A stretch of DNA of 29,477 nt from JBFJVD01 sp041624375. GTDB taxonomy: Bacteria > Chloroflexota > Anaerolineae > Anaerolineales > E44-bin32. Positions within the stretch are counted from its first letter, which is position 1. Every line of letters starts with the position of its first letter. The notes under the pieces are model-generated. The model saw only the letters and a list, made by a program, of their open reading frames with translations. It was not told the origin of the DNA and did no database searches. Made by a program: the position numbers and the translations under genes. Below, piece after piece: positions 15,126 through 24,600 of this stretch. The DNA lies in the NCBI GenBank assembly GCA_041624375.1, contig JBFJVD010000011.1, positions 1-29,477 on the forward strand, written 5' to 3'.

Positions 15126-15845
15126 TCAGGGGCGATTCAGGGGGTCGTCTTCCGGGAGATCCTCGGCGAAGATGGTGAAGCGGTGGGGATCGAGGATAAC
15201 CACCTGCTGGCGCTCGGCCCGGATGAGTCCTTCCCGCTCCCAGGCCTTGAGTGTGCGGCTGACGGTAAAGAGCGTCGTGCCGCAGAGCTCGGCCAGGTCC
15301 TGCCGCGAGAGCGGCGTGTTCAGCAGCACGCCCCCCTCGTGGGCGCGGCCCAGCTGGCGGGCGAGCCGGGCCAGCGTCCGGGCGATGCGGCGCTCGACGC
15401 GTTCGGTCGCCAGCTCGCGCAGGCGCCGGTGGGCAATTTGGAGCTGACGGGTGGCAAAGCGCAGCAGGTTGCGGGTGATTTCCGGGTGCTGGCCGGTGAG
15501 CTGGTCGAAGGCCTCCGCCGTGACGGTGTAGGCGGCGCCGTCGTTGAGCGCGATGCCGCTGGCCGGATAGGTGCCGCCGCTGAGCATCGCCAGCGCGCCG
15601 ATGAGGTGGCCGGCGCTCGCTAGATGGAGGATCACTTCATCGCCAGCCGGGGACGTCTGAACGACCTTGACCTCCCCGGCGTCGATGAGGTGGAATCGAC
15701 CGGCCGGATCGCCCTGATGAAAGAGAATCTCGTGCTGCTTGAAGGGTTGGTGCCGAAATGCGGCAAAGATGGTGGAAAGCGACTCGTCGGTGAGCTCTGC
15801 GAACAGGTCCGCATTCCGGAAGGACGGTGGGAAGGGTTCGGACAT
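15126..15845 (-). CDS. Crp/Fnr family transcriptional regulator
   Basis: 239 residues. The cNMP-binding-like beta-roll spans about 11-125 (FKQHEILFHQGDPAGRFHLI, GEVKVVQTSPAGDEVILHLASAGHLIG), then the dimer helix at 122-150, and the winged helix-turn-helix at about 175-215 (LSRQDLAELCGTTLFTVSRTLKAWEREGLI). There is no N-terminal cysteine cluster as in Fnr, so it is not an obvious iron-sulphur oxygen sensor; it is closer in layout to Dnr/NnrR-type NO-responsive regulators, which is an inference. The ATG at 15845 is favoured over the codon 18 bases upstream since the family begins here and TACAAT lies 8 bases before it. It sits directly upstream of the DUF1858-nirK promoter, whose dyad is the best candidate target. 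Confidence 0.92.
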   Translation of the reverse strand: MSEPFPPSFRNADLFAELTDESLSTIFAAFRHQPFKQHEILFHQGDPAGRFHLIDAGEVKVVQTSPAGDEVILHLASAGHLIGALAMLSGGTYPASGIALNDGAAYTVTAEAFDQLTGQHPEITRNLLRFATRQLQIAHRRLRELATERVERRIARTLARLARQLGRAHEGGVLLNTPLSRQDLAELCGTTLFTVSRTLKAWEREGLIRAERQQVVILDPHRFTIFAEDLPEDDPLNRP

Positions 15846-15853
15846 CGTGCGCG

Positions 15854-15859
15854 ATTGTA
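15854..15859 (-). promoter_or_regulatory. Candidate -10 box of the Crp/Fnr gene, leaderless spacing
   Basis: TACAAT on the - strand ends 8 bases before ATG 15845, too close for a 5' leader, and no ribosome site is present. It lies within the 45-base gap after the NnrU/ICMT-like gene. No convincing -35 box was seen. Confidence 0.5.
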
Positions 15860-15890
15860 GCACGCCGAACTCTACCCAGCCGGGGCGGCC

Positions 15891-16511
15891 TCAATCGCCT
15901 GAGGTTTCGAGCGTTGTGCCCGACCTCCAGGGCAGGGGGATGAGGCGAGGCACACGTGCCTGGTACGAGCGGTAGGCGGCCCCAAACTCGTCGATCAGGC
16001 GACGCTCTTCGAACAGGCTGCCAAGGTAGACGTAAACGGTCAGGCCGAGGTTCAAACCAAGCAGCCCGGTCGTCATCACTGGCGTCAGCCAGATGAAGAG
16101 CAGCCCTGCGCTGTAGAGAGGATGGCGTACCCAGCGGTACAGGCCGCTCACGATCAGCTCCGACGGCCGCTCCTCGGCGACCATCAGCTGGCGCAATCCC
16201 AGGAAGTGCGCCGCGTCAGTCTGTAGGACACCGATGGCAATCGCACCGGCGGCGAGCAGCTGCAGCGCGCCGGTGAGCAGCAGCCACGGCCAGGGAATGC
16301 TGTAGAGGGTGGGGCCAGGCATCCAGGCGGGGACCGCCAGCACCGGGATGAAGGTGATCACGGCCACGATGTTGTAGAACAGCCGGTAGCCGCGGGCGCC
16401 GAGGGCGCCGAACGACTGGCGGGCCTTGCGTTTGGCCCACCAGCTGGCGAGCAGGCTGTGCGGGGCGCCGTAGAGCAGCACGGCGGCGAAGCTGAGCAGG
16501 GCGGCGGTCAT
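15891..16511 (-). CDS. NnrU/isoprenylcysteine methyltransferase-like membrane protein
   Basis: 206 residues with about five hydrophobic helices. The N-terminal half (LLYGAPHSLLASWWAKRKARQSFG, then GYRLFYNIVAVITFIPVL) recalls NnrU proteins of denitrifiers. The C-terminal half has the ICMT/PEMT-type signature GLYRWVRHPLYSAGLLF (123-139) and FEERRLIDEFGAAYRSYQARVPRLIP (167-192), the usual SAM-binding region of this superfamily. It may therefore be a membrane methyltransferase or an NnrU-type accessory protein; I cannot separate the two. ATG 16511 was chosen because TAAAAT lies 7 bases upstream and the first helix starts here. It lies 45 bases before the Crp/Fnr gene on the same strand, so it could be co-transcribed with the nitrite-reductase genes. 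Confidence 0.82.
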   Translation of the reverse strand: MTAALLSFAAVLLYGAPHSLLASWWAKRKARQSFGALGARGYRLFYNIVAVITFIPVLAVPAWMPGPTLYSIPWPWLLLTGALQLLAAGAIAIGVLQTDAAHFLGLRQLMVAEERPSELIVSGLYRWVRHPLYSAGLLFIWLTPVMTTGLLGLNLGLTVYVYLGSLFEERRLIDEFGAAYRSYQARVPRLIPLPWRSGTTLETSGD

Positions 16512-16804
16512 GGACCCGATTTTACCTCGCTCCGCTGCGTTCCGTAGCCCCACGCATACGGGTGGCCCGCTTGAAGGAGGCGGGGCCAGGGTTGGTCGTT
16601 CACTACAGGCACCAACAGCTTCATGCGTGAAGACACCAGCGAGAGCTTCACGCTGCCTACCGACAACCGGATTCCCATAACTTCGTCTTCCACCGGCCGC
16701 TGCCGCCGATAAGGCGCGCAGGGCCGCATGGTAGAATCGTTCTGGCCCGGGGCGGGGTTCTCCCTCCGCTCCTTCGCGCCGACCCCCTCTGAAGGAGTCT
16801 GGCT
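16512..16804. other. 293-base divergent intergenic region
   Basis: Separates the NnrU/ICMT-like gene from the HIT gene. It holds the leaderless -10 of the former at its left end, a hairpin with 8-bp arms GCGTGAAG/CTTCACGC and a 13-base loop (16625-16653), a possible rightward -10 TAGAAT at 16732-16737, and the AAGGAG ribosome site of the HIT gene at 16792-16797. I see no gene in it. Confidence 0.6.
16519..16524 (-). promoter_or_regulatory. Candidate -10 box of the NnrU/ICMT-like gene, leaderless spacing
   Basis: TAAAAT on the - strand is 7 bases before ATG 16511 (positions -13 to -8 if the A is +1). No Shine-Dalgarno site is present, so a leaderless mRNA is likely. No clear -35 box. Confidence 0.5.
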
Positions 16805-17242
16805 TTGGACCAGGATCCGACCTGTATCTTCTGCAAGATCGCCGCTGGAGAGGCCGAAGCTAGCATTGTGTTTCAGGATGAGGTGATCACGGCATTCTTG
16901 GACCTGATGCCGGCCACTCCTGGACACACGCTCGTGGTCCCCAACCGGCACTTTGTGCGTCTGGCCGACGCGGACGCTGAGTCGTCAAGCCGAATGATTG
17001 CAGTTGGCGCCCGCCTCACCGATGCCCTGCACAGTAGCGGGTTGCCATGCGAGGCCATCAACCTCTACCTGGCTGACGGAGCGGCTGCTGGGCAGGTCGT
17101 CATGCACACCCACTTGCATGTCATCCCGCGCTTCTCGGGGGATGGGCTGCCCCTGCGATTGGGTCCGAAGCCACAGGCCTCGCGCGCCGAGCTGGAGGAG
17201 AACGCAGCCAGCATTCGTGCAGCGCTGGAAGCTTTGAGCTGA
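16805..17242 (+). CDS. HIT family nucleotide-binding hydrolase
   Basis: 145-residue cytoplasmic histidine-triad protein. HIT proteins hydrolyse nucleoside phosphoramidates or dinucleoside polyphosphates. The opening CIFCKIAAGEAEASIVFQDE is typical, and the active-site triad is H101-x-H103-x-H105 in MHTHLHVIPRF. The CxxC (C7, C10) and H49 match the zinc-binding type of HIT protein. The TTG start at 16805 is supported by AAGGAG 7 bases upstream and by the position of the family N-terminus. It begins a + strand run with the LOG and DinB-like genes; its stop codon is 15 bases before the next ATG. Substrate is not predictable from the sequence. Confidence 0.93.
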   Translation: MDQDPTCIFCKIAAGEAEASIVFQDEVITAFLDLMPATPGHTLVVPNRHFVRLADADAESSSRMIAVGARLTDALHSSGLPCEAINLYLADGAAAGQVVMHTHLHVIPRFSGDGLPLRLGPKPQASRAELEENAASIRAALEALS

Positions 17243-17257
17243 CAGGGCGCGGCGGGC

Positions 17258-17857
17258 ATGCCTACGCTACGGAGCATCTGTGTCTACTGTGGCTCGAGCG
17301 ACTCTGCCGGTGAGGAACACCGGGTGGCTGCGGCGGCCTTCGGGCAGCGGCTGGCCGAACGTCAGATCACGCTGATCTTCGGTGGCGGTCGTTCCGGCTT
17401 GATGGGCGTTCTTGCCGATTCAGCGCTCGAGGCGGGCGGCATGGTTGTTGGCGTCATCCCGAAGGTGTTCAATCGTCCGTCCCTCGTGCATGCAGGGCTT
17501 CAACAGCTTCATGTCGTTGGTACGCTGCACGAGCGCAAGGCCATGATGGCCGACCTGGCGGAGGGTTTCGTGGCGCTCCCGGGCGGGCTCGGGACTCTTG
17601 AGGAACTGCTCGAAATCCTGACGTGGTCCCAGATTGGGCTCCACCGCCGGCCGGTTGGGGTGTTGAATGTTGGGGGCTACTTCGATCCTCTGCTCCAGCT
17701 GATCGACCATGCCCACGCGAATGGCTACATCGACCATCCGGGCACCGACCTGCTGATCTCCGACTCACAACCGGATCCACTGCTCGAGCGAATGGCGGGA
17801 CGAGACCCGCTTGGAGCCGTCGACCGGCACGCTGCAATTGGAGGAAAGGGCGAATGA
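17258..17857 (+). CDS. LOG family protein (nucleoside 5'-monophosphate phosphoribohydrolase type)
   Basis: 199 residues, Rossmann-like LOG fold (TIGR00730 group). Family marks are ICVYCGSSDS (7-16), FGGGRSGLMG (41-50), HERKAMM (91-97) and PGGLGTLEE (108-116), the last being the phosphate-binding and catalytic motif once misnamed lysine decarboxylase. Related enzymes split nucleoside monophosphates into base and ribose 5-phosphate, including release of active cytokinin in plants; in bacteria the physiological substrate is usually unknown. The last ~20 residues look variable. The stop codon overlaps the next gene's ATG (ATGA), so translation is coupled with the DinB-like gene. Confidence 0.92.
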   Translation: MPTLRSICVYCGSSDSAGEEHRVAAAAFGQRLAERQITLIFGGGRSGLMGVLADSALEAGGMVVGVIPKVFNRPSLVHAGLQQLHVVGTLHERKAMMADLAEGFVALPGGLGTLEELLEILTWSQIGLHRRPVGVLNVGGYFDPLLQLIDHAHANGYIDHPGTDLLISDSQPDPLLERMAGRDPLGAVDRHAAIGGKGE

Positions 17858-18318
17858 ACGCCGATCAATACTTTGACCACTGGCGCAAAGTGTGGCGAGA
17901 CCTGCAGCGCGGCATCGCCGTGCTGGAAGATGAGGATCTTGCCTTTCGTCCCGCAGAATCCTATCGCCGTACGGTTGGGGATATCCTGCGGCATATCATC
18001 AATCTCGAACAGGGCTGGATCCACTACGTTGTCCGTCGCCAGTATTCCTCATGGCCTTCGGAAGACGCCCAGCGACTGAACACCGTCGCGGCCATCCGTA
18101 AGGAGTTCGATGAAACCCACCGCAAAACCATGGACTATCTGGCGACGGTCTCCGTCGATGACTTCAACCGCATCATTCAGGTCCCCGATGACGGTACGCC
18201 GAAGTTGAGCTGGATCCTGTGGCATGTGCTCGAGCAGCAGATCCATCACCGCGGCGAGCTCTTCCTGTGCCTGAGCCTCCTGGGGCGGGAGCGCCCCACC
18301 ACCGACCGGCCCGGATAG
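17854..18318 (+). CDS. DinB-like/YfiT four-helix metalloprotein
   Basis: 154 residues, mostly helical. Candidate metal ligands fit the DinB superfamily: H47 in the first long helix (GDILRHIINLEQGW) and H131/H132 in LEQQIHHRGELFL, with W-rich helix packing. Members are metal-dependent small-molecule transferases (for example bacillithiol or mycothiol S-transferases) or of unknown role. I start at ATG 17854, which overlaps the LOG stop codon and follows GAGGAA; the much longer open frame upstream is the shadow of the LOG gene. A 36-base gap follows before sbcD. Confidence 0.88.
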   Translation: MNADQYFDHWRKVWRDLQRGIAVLEDEDLAFRPAESYRRTVGDILRHIINLEQGWIHYVVRRQYSSWPSEDAQRLNTVAAIRKEFDETHRKTMDYLATVSVDDFNRIIQVPDDGTPKLSWILWHVLEQQIHHRGELFLCLSLLGRERPTTDRPG

Positions 18319-18354
18319 CGCGTGCGAGACGCGCCCACGCTCGCGTAGTGAGCC

Positions 18355-19578
18355 ATGCCTGAGCCGATCCGGGTCATTCACTTCGCCGACATCCATGTCG
18401 GCATGGAGAATTACGGACGCACCGATCCCGCCACCGGAACCTCCACCCGAGTGCGGGATTTCCTCGACCGCCTCGACGAAGTGGTCGATTACGCGCTCAC
18501 CAACGACGCGGACCTGGCCATTTTCGCTGGCGACGCTTTCAAGAGCCGGGATCCCGAGCCCACCCAACAGCGCGAGTTTGCCCAACGGATCAAGCGGCTG
18601 GCGGATGCCATGCCCACTCTCTTGCTAGTCGGCAATCACGACATGCCGGGGATGGCCGCCAAGGCGAACAGCCTGGATATCTTTCGCGCTCTCAACGTTC
18701 CCGGCGTGATCGTTGGTCACCGTCCGGAAGGCCGGGTGGTGGAGACCAAGCGCGGTCCGCTCTATCTGGCCTGGATGCCCTACCCGATGCGCAATCGGCT
18801 GCTCAGTCGGGAGGAGCATCAAGGGAAATCAATCGATGAGCTGGAAATCGCCTTGCGCGATACCGTTGGCGCCATCTTGCGGGACCTGGCGCAGACGGCG
18901 GCCGAAGAGCAGATGCCGAGAGTGCTCAGCGGACACTTCTCCGTGGCCGAGGCGAAGCTCGGCTCCGAACGCACGGTCATGCTCGGCCGGGATGTGGTCG
19001 TGGCGCGCTCGGCGCTCGCCGACGCCGCCTGGGATTACATCGCCCTGGGTCATGTGCATCGCCACCAGGTGTTGAATCCGGACGGCTACCCGCCGGTGGT
19101 CTACAGCGGCTCGCTTGAGCGCATTGACTTTGGAGAGGAGGGTGAGCCGAAGGGATTCTGCTGGGTTGAATTGGCGCGCGAGGCAACGACCTGGCGTTTC
19201 ATCCCGGTCGCCGCCCGCCCGTTCCGTACCATTCGGCTGGACGTGCGTGCGGCCGAAGACCCGACCGCCGCCGCCCTCGAAGCGCTGGACAGCCGGTCGC
19301 TGGAGGGCGCCGTCGTCCGAATCATGGTCCAGCTGCGGGTCGATCAAGAGCCCTTGCTGCGGGAACGAGAGATCCTGCAGGCCCTGGACGTAGCCGCGAG
19401 CGTCGGCATCGCGCGCGAGGTGGAGGTCGAGGCCAGGGCGAGGCTGGGCGACGTCTCTCCGGAGGCGCTCTCACCACTGGAATTGGTCGAACGCTACCTG
19501 GAAGGGCGCGAGCCCGACCCCGAACGGCGCCAGGCGCTGCTGCGCAAGGCGGACGACCTGATTCATGATACCGATTGA
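18355..19578 (+). CDS. sbcD: DNA double-strand break nuclease subunit SbcD (Mre11 type)
   Basis: 407-residue metallophosphoesterase nuclease that works with SbcC on DNA ends and hairpins. The metal-binding motifs are all there: D12-x-H14 (FADIHVG), GD at 59-60 (FAGDAFKSRDP), GNHD (93-96), H193 (SGHFSV) and GHVH (231-234). Residues about 270-400 form the capping and C-terminal part with an EALSPLELVERYLEGR helix that probably contacts SbcC. Its TGA lies inside the sbcC start region (14-base overlap), which is the usual coupled arrangement. No strong ribosome site is seen before ATG 18355. Confidence 0.95.
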   Translation: MPEPIRVIHFADIHVGMENYGRTDPATGTSTRVRDFLDRLDEVVDYALTNDADLAIFAGDAFKSRDPEPTQQREFAQRIKRLADAMPTLLLVGNHDMPGMAAKANSLDIFRALNVPGVIVGHRPEGRVVETKRGPLYLAWMPYPMRNRLLSREEHQGKSIDELEIALRDTVGAILRDLAQTAAEEQMPRVLSGHFSVAEAKLGSERTVMLGRDVVVARSALADAAWDYIALGHVHRHQVLNPDGYPPVVYSGSLERIDFGEEGEPKGFCWVELAREATTWRFIPVAARPFRTIRLDVRAAEDPTAAALEALDSRSLEGAVVRIMVQLRVDQEPLLREREILQALDVAASVGIAREVEVEARARLGDVSPEALSPLELVERYLEGREPDPERRQALLRKADDLIHDTD

Positions 19579-21658
19579 AATTGAGCTGACCAATTTCCTG
19601 GCCTATCGCCAGCCCGGGCCGCTACGGCTGGATGGCATCCACGTCGCCTGCCTGGCCGGGCCGAACGGGGCCGGCAAGTCCTCGCTCCTGGATGCAATCA
19701 CCTGGTCGTTATGGGGGAAGGCGCGCACCAATGCCCCCGATGATCTGGTCCATCAGGGCGAAGATGAGATGCGGGTGGCCCTGACCTTCGAGCAGGAGGG
19801 GCTGCGCTATCGGGTAATCCGGCAGCGCAAGAGCGGGAAGCGGGGCAGCTCACTGCTCGAATTTCAGATCTGGGAGCCAGATGAAAGCGCTTGGCGGGGC
19901 ATCTCGGAAGCCACGATCCGCCAGACGCAGGAGAAGATTGATTCGGTGCTCCGCCTGGACTACGACACCTTCCTGAATTCGGCCTTTCTGATGCAGGGCC
20001 GGGCGGATGAGTTCACCACCAAGACCCCCACCCTGCGGAAGCAGGTGCTGTCCAATATCCTCGGCCTGGCATTGTGGGAGCTCTACGAGGGGCGCGCCAA
20101 GTCTCGCATCGCCGCTGCGCGTGAGGAAATCCAGCGGCTGGATGGCCGGCTGGAAGAAATCGATCGGGAACTGGCCCAGCGCGAAACCTATGAGGCTGAC
20201 CTGGCACGCGTGGAAGCCCAGGCGGCGTCTGCCAGTGAGAAGCTGGCCGCGGCGGAGCGGCAGTGGGCCGATCTTGAACAGGCGCGCAGTGAATTGGTGG
20301 CGCTCCAACGGCAGATCGACGACCTTACCCGCCGTGTCGTCTCCACCGAGCGCGAAGTCGAGGAAGCGGCGACAGAACTGGAGCAGGCGAAACAGCAGGC
20401 GGACAAGGCTGCCATCCAGGCCGCCCTCGAGAGCGTACGGACCGAGCAGGAGGCGCTCGCAACCCAGCAGGCCGAGCTGGAGCAACACACGGCGGACCGT
20501 GCGGCGGCCGCCGAAGACGCAGCCGGACTGAAGGGGATCAATCAGGCCCTTGGGCCGGAGACCGAGCCGCTCAAAGAGCGCTCCGCGATCCTTGAGGCTG
20601 CCTCGGAGCCCATTTGCCCCACCTGCGGTCAGCCGCTCACGGAAGAGCATCGTCAGCGGCTGATCGAGGAACTCACGACGGAAATCGAAGGGCGACGCGA
20701 GCAATATCGCGCCAACCAGACGCGAATTCGCGAACTTGAAGACCACCTGGCTCAGCTTGAGGAGCGCATATCCGGATTGCAGCAATTCTTGCGCGGACGC
20801 ACCGAAGTTGAGCGCCGGGCCGGGGAGCTCGAAGCCGCCTTGAACCATGCCGACGAGGCGGAACGCCGCGCGAAGGCCCTCGAAGAGAAGATTGCGCGCT
20901 GGCAGGAAGCGCTGCAGGCCGACCAGGCCAGACGATCGGAACTCGAGGCGCAGGCAGAAGCAAGCGAAGCCCAGCTCAAGGCCGCAGCCCTAACCCAACA
21001 GGATCTAGACCAGCTCCGTCTCGAGAAGCGGATGGCGGATGAGAGCGTCGGGGGCGCCCGTCAGCGGTTGGCCGCCCTGGAGTCGTTGGTTGAGCTGCGG
21101 GGCCAGCGGGTGGAGGAGCGGGAAGGGCTGGCGATCGATCTGGGCCTCTACGAGGACCTACGCGAGGCCTTCAGCAAGCGCGGGGTTCCCGCCATGATCA
21201 TTGAGACTGTGGTGCCAGAATTGGAGCGAAGCGCCAACGAGCTGCTGGGTCGGATGACCGACGGCCGTCTGCATGTGCGCATCGAAACCCAGCGGGAGAT
21301 CAAGACCGGTGAGCTCCGCGAGGCGCTCGACATCATCATCGCCGACGAACTTGGCGACCGACCGTATGAGCTGTACTCGGGCGGCGAAGCCTTTCGCATC
21401 AACTTCGCCATCCGGATCGCGCTTTCGCGGCTGTTGGCCAATCGGGCCGGCGCACAGCTCCGTAGCTTGTTCATCGATGAAGGCTTCGGGACCCAAGACG
21501 CTCAGGGGCGGGAGCATCTCATCGAGGCGATCAACAGCATCCAGGACGACTTCGACCGCATTCTCGTCATTACGCACATCGACGAGTTGAAAGAAGCCTT
21601 CCCCACCCGTATCGAGGTCCGCAAGACCCCGCAGGGATCACTCTTTGAGCTCGTCTGA
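19565..21658 (+). CDS. sbcC: DNA repair ATPase SbcC (Rad50 type), compact form
   Basis: 697-residue SMC-like ATPase partner of SbcD. Walker A GPNGAGKSS (32-40), Q-loop region FLMQGRADEF (141-150), coiled-coil arm about 180-345, zinc hook CPTC (351-354, in EPICPTCGQPL), return coil about 360-560, signature SGGE (605-608) and Walker B SLFIDEGFGT (634-643). The last part has the conserved ITHIDELKEAFPTRIEV. The protein is complete but short: E. coli SbcC is about 1050 residues, and the difference lies in the coiled coils, so the SbcCD complex should have a short reach. The 3' end overlaps the end of the convergent histidine kinase gene by 21 bases. Confidence 0.95.
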   Translation: MIPIEIELTNFLAYRQPGPLRLDGIHVACLAGPNGAGKSSLLDAITWSLWGKARTNAPDDLVHQGEDEMRVALTFEQEGLRYRVIRQRKSGKRGSSLLEFQIWEPDESAWRGISEATIRQTQEKIDSVLRLDYDTFLNSAFLMQGRADEFTTKTPTLRKQVLSNILGLALWELYEGRAKSRIAAAREEIQRLDGRLEEIDRELAQRETYEADLARVEAQAASASEKLAAAERQWADLEQARSELVALQRQIDDLTRRVVSTEREVEEAATELEQAKQQADKAAIQAALESVRTEQEALATQQAELEQHTADRAAAAEDAAGLKGINQALGPETEPLKERSAILEAASEPICPTCGQPLTEEHRQRLIEELTTEIEGRREQYRANQTRIRELEDHLAQLEERISGLQQFLRGRTEVERRAGELEAALNHADEAERRAKALEEKIARWQEALQADQARRSELEAQAEASEAQLKAAALTQQDLDQLRLEKRMADESVGGARQRLAALESLVELRGQRVEEREGLAIDLGLYEDLREAFSKRGVPAMIIETVVPELERSANELLGRMTDGRLHVRIETQREIKTGELREALDIIIADELGDRPYELYSGGEAFRINFAIRIALSRLLANRAGAQLRSLFIDEGFGTQDAQGREHLIEAINSIQDDFDRILVITHIDELKEAFPTRIEVRKTPQGSLFELV

Positions 21659-24600
21659 GGCCAGTTCGGCCGGGCTCGAGGGGGAGGGTTGCTCGGTTCC
21701 GTGCGCATTGAGCGCCGGGAGGCGGACGGTAAAGCGTGAGCCGCGGCCGAGTTCGCTCTCAACGGCCAGCTTCCCACCGTGGCGTTCCGTGATCTGCTTG
21801 CAGATTGCCAACCCCAATCCGGTGCCGGGTGCGCCCGTTTCCTGGCTGGCCATGCCGCGAAAGAAGCGCCCGAAGATCATGCCCTGTTCATCGCTCGAGA
21901 TGCCCAGACCGGTATCTTCCACCTCGACCGCCACCCAGTCCTGTCCCCGCTCCGCTGTTCGGTACGTGCGCAGCGTGATCTGACCCCCGTTGGGCGTATA
22001 GTTCATCGCGTTGGTCAGCAAATTGGTGAACACCTGGATGAGGAGCCGCTCATCCCCGGGCGCCGCAGGAAGGTGTTCGTCAGCGTCAAGGCGCAGGTCA
22101 AGACCTCGCTGTGAGGCGAGCGTCCGCCGGTCTTCCACCAGTGCTTCCAGCAGTTCGTTGATGTCGACCGGGCGGGTGGAGAGTGGTTTGGTGCGCGCCT
22201 CCAGGCGGGAGAGCGACAACAGGTCGTCGATCAAATAGGTCAGCCGATCGCTCTCGCGGGTGAGGGTGCGCAGGTAGCGGCGCGACTTGCCGCGGTCTTC
22301 CGTAGCGCCCAGCAAATCGACGTACAGCCGGATATTCGTCAGCGGCGTGCGCAATTCGTGTGATACATCCGAAACGAACTGTGATTTCAGCCGGTCGATT
22401 TCCTTGAGGGCGCTGATGTCGTGCTGGACGCTCACGAAATTCACGATCTCCCCATCTTCGTCCAAGACAGGGGTGGCGCTGACCACCGCATCGTAGGTCG
22501 TGCCGTCTCGGCGCCGATTGATCAGCTCGCCGAGCCAGGATTCCCCGCGCAGGATCGTGTCCCACAATTCGGCATAGGCGGAGCGTGGCTGCTTTTCGCT
22601 CTTGAGGAGCGAAGGGGTCTGACCAAGCGCTTCTTGTGCCGGATAGCGGGTGAGCTGCTCCCAGGCCGGGTTGACGTACTCGATGCGGCCGGTTTCGTCC
22701 GTGACCATGACGGCGTCGGCGACATTGGTCAGGATGGCATTTAACCGATCGCGTTCGGCCCGCAGGGCGGCTTCAAGCAACTTGCGTTTCGAGATGTCGA
22801 GCACGAGGCCGGTCGTTCCCTGGATCGCCCCGTTCTCGTCCGCGATCAGACTCACCGCCAGCAAGACGGGAATGCGGCGTCCGTCGGCGGCGATCAGATC
22901 CGATTCGGTCACATCGCGCAGCGGCCGTTCCCCGCTCAGGCGAGCTGTGTAGCGTTCCCAGGCCCGGTCACGCTGATCGGGCGCCACGAGTTCGGGGGCA
23001 TACTCCCCCAGCAGCGAGTCTTCCGAGCGGCCCACCAGCTGAACGAACGCTTTGTTGATATAGACGAGGCGGCCTTCACGATCGGTCTGGAAGATTCCGG
23101 CAACCGCGGTTTCCACCAGGGCTCGATAGCGCGCCTCGGACAGGCCAAGCTCACGGGTGCGCTTCTCGACTTCCACTTCAAGCCGCAGGGCTTGCGACTC
23201 GATTTGACCATAGAGGTCTGCATTTTCAATCGCCACCGCGGCCTGCGCTGCCAGCGCAGTCAGCAACTCGAGGTCGTCCGGGCCGAAGGGTCGGTCGCTA
23301 CCCAGACGGCGGACGGTCATCACCCCGATGGTGCGCTGGCGGGTGATGAGCGGGGCGATCGCCAGCGACTCGGGTTCGTCTTCGGGGGTTCCGGGCACAT
23401 GCAGGCTGCGGTGATCGTTGATCGGGTCATTCACGATTATGGGCTCGCCGGTCAGGGCTGCATGACCCACCAGCCCCTCCCCGAGGTCGAGCTCCATCTG
23501 GGCGACCGCCGGCGCGGATGGATCCAGGGCAACCAGGCAGCGGAGCTTGCGTTGCTGGTGGTCGATCATGTGGATGCGGCTGCCGTCCGCCTGGAACAGC
23601 TCTCGAGCCTGCTCTGCGATCGCGTTGAGCACCGTGTCCAGGTCCAGCGAGGCGGAGATCGACTGCGCCGTCCGGATCAAGGCCTGGAGTTCCTCGGCGC
23701 GGTGGCGGGTCTCGGAAAAGAGCGCGGCATTCTGCACGGCCGCCGCAGCCTGATTGGCAAAGGCGCGCACCACCTCGGCATCGGATTCGGTATAGGCTTG
23801 TGGTTGGCGGCTTTCCAGGGTGAGCGCGCCGAGGATCTGCTCATGCCACTTCAGCGGCACCCCCATCAGCGTGCGGACATCCGCGCTTCCGCCAAGGTCT
23901 CGGAAGCGCGGGTCGTCACTGTCCCCGACGATGATCGGTCGGGATGTCCTCCTCATCTCGGCGAAGAGGGCATCCTCGGCGATGGGGATGCGGAGCGCAC
24001 GCACGCGGCTCATGTCTGCATAGCCCCGCGCCGCCCGCACACAAAGGTCATCACCCTCAACGAGCATCACGGCGGCGCTGTCGTAGTGAACCACTTCAGC
24101 GAGACTCTTGAGCAGCTGCTCTAAGACCGGCGTCATCTCAAGGCTTGAACTCAGATCCCCCGTGGTCTTGAGCAGGGTTTCGGCGAGGCGTCGCTGCGTG
24201 CGTTCGGCTTCGAACAGGCGTGCGTTCTTCACGGCAATGGCGGCCATGCGAGCGATATCTTCCGCCATGTGAACATGCCGGGCATCAAAGGTCTCCCCCG
24301 GCTGCCTTTTGAACAGGCCCATCGCGCCGATCGGTTCCCGGTCGATAAACAAGGGCACGCCAAGGAACGCCCGAATCCCGGCGGCCGTCCACTCCGGCAG
24401 CGCGCTCGGGTGCGTCCGGTAGTCGGTGATGAGAATCGGCTCGCGCTTGCTGATGAGTTCCCAAACCAGTCCGCGTCCGGGCACAAGCGGACGCCGGCTG
24501 AGTTCCTCGGGAAGCCCGAAGAGGTACGGGTAGCCGACGAATTCGCCGGATGCATTGAGCAGGGCGATGGCGCTCGCGTCGGCGCCGGTGTAGCGCGCCG

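Noticed and set aside
17623..17853. N-terminal extension of the DinB-like protein
   Set aside because: It overlaps the LOG gene in another frame and reads as arginine/proline-rich shadow; ATG 17854 with GAGGAA fits the family start.
18319..18354. Possible hairpin (GCGAG/CTCGC) before sbcD
   Set aside because: Only about five pairs in GC-rich sequence; not above what chance would give.
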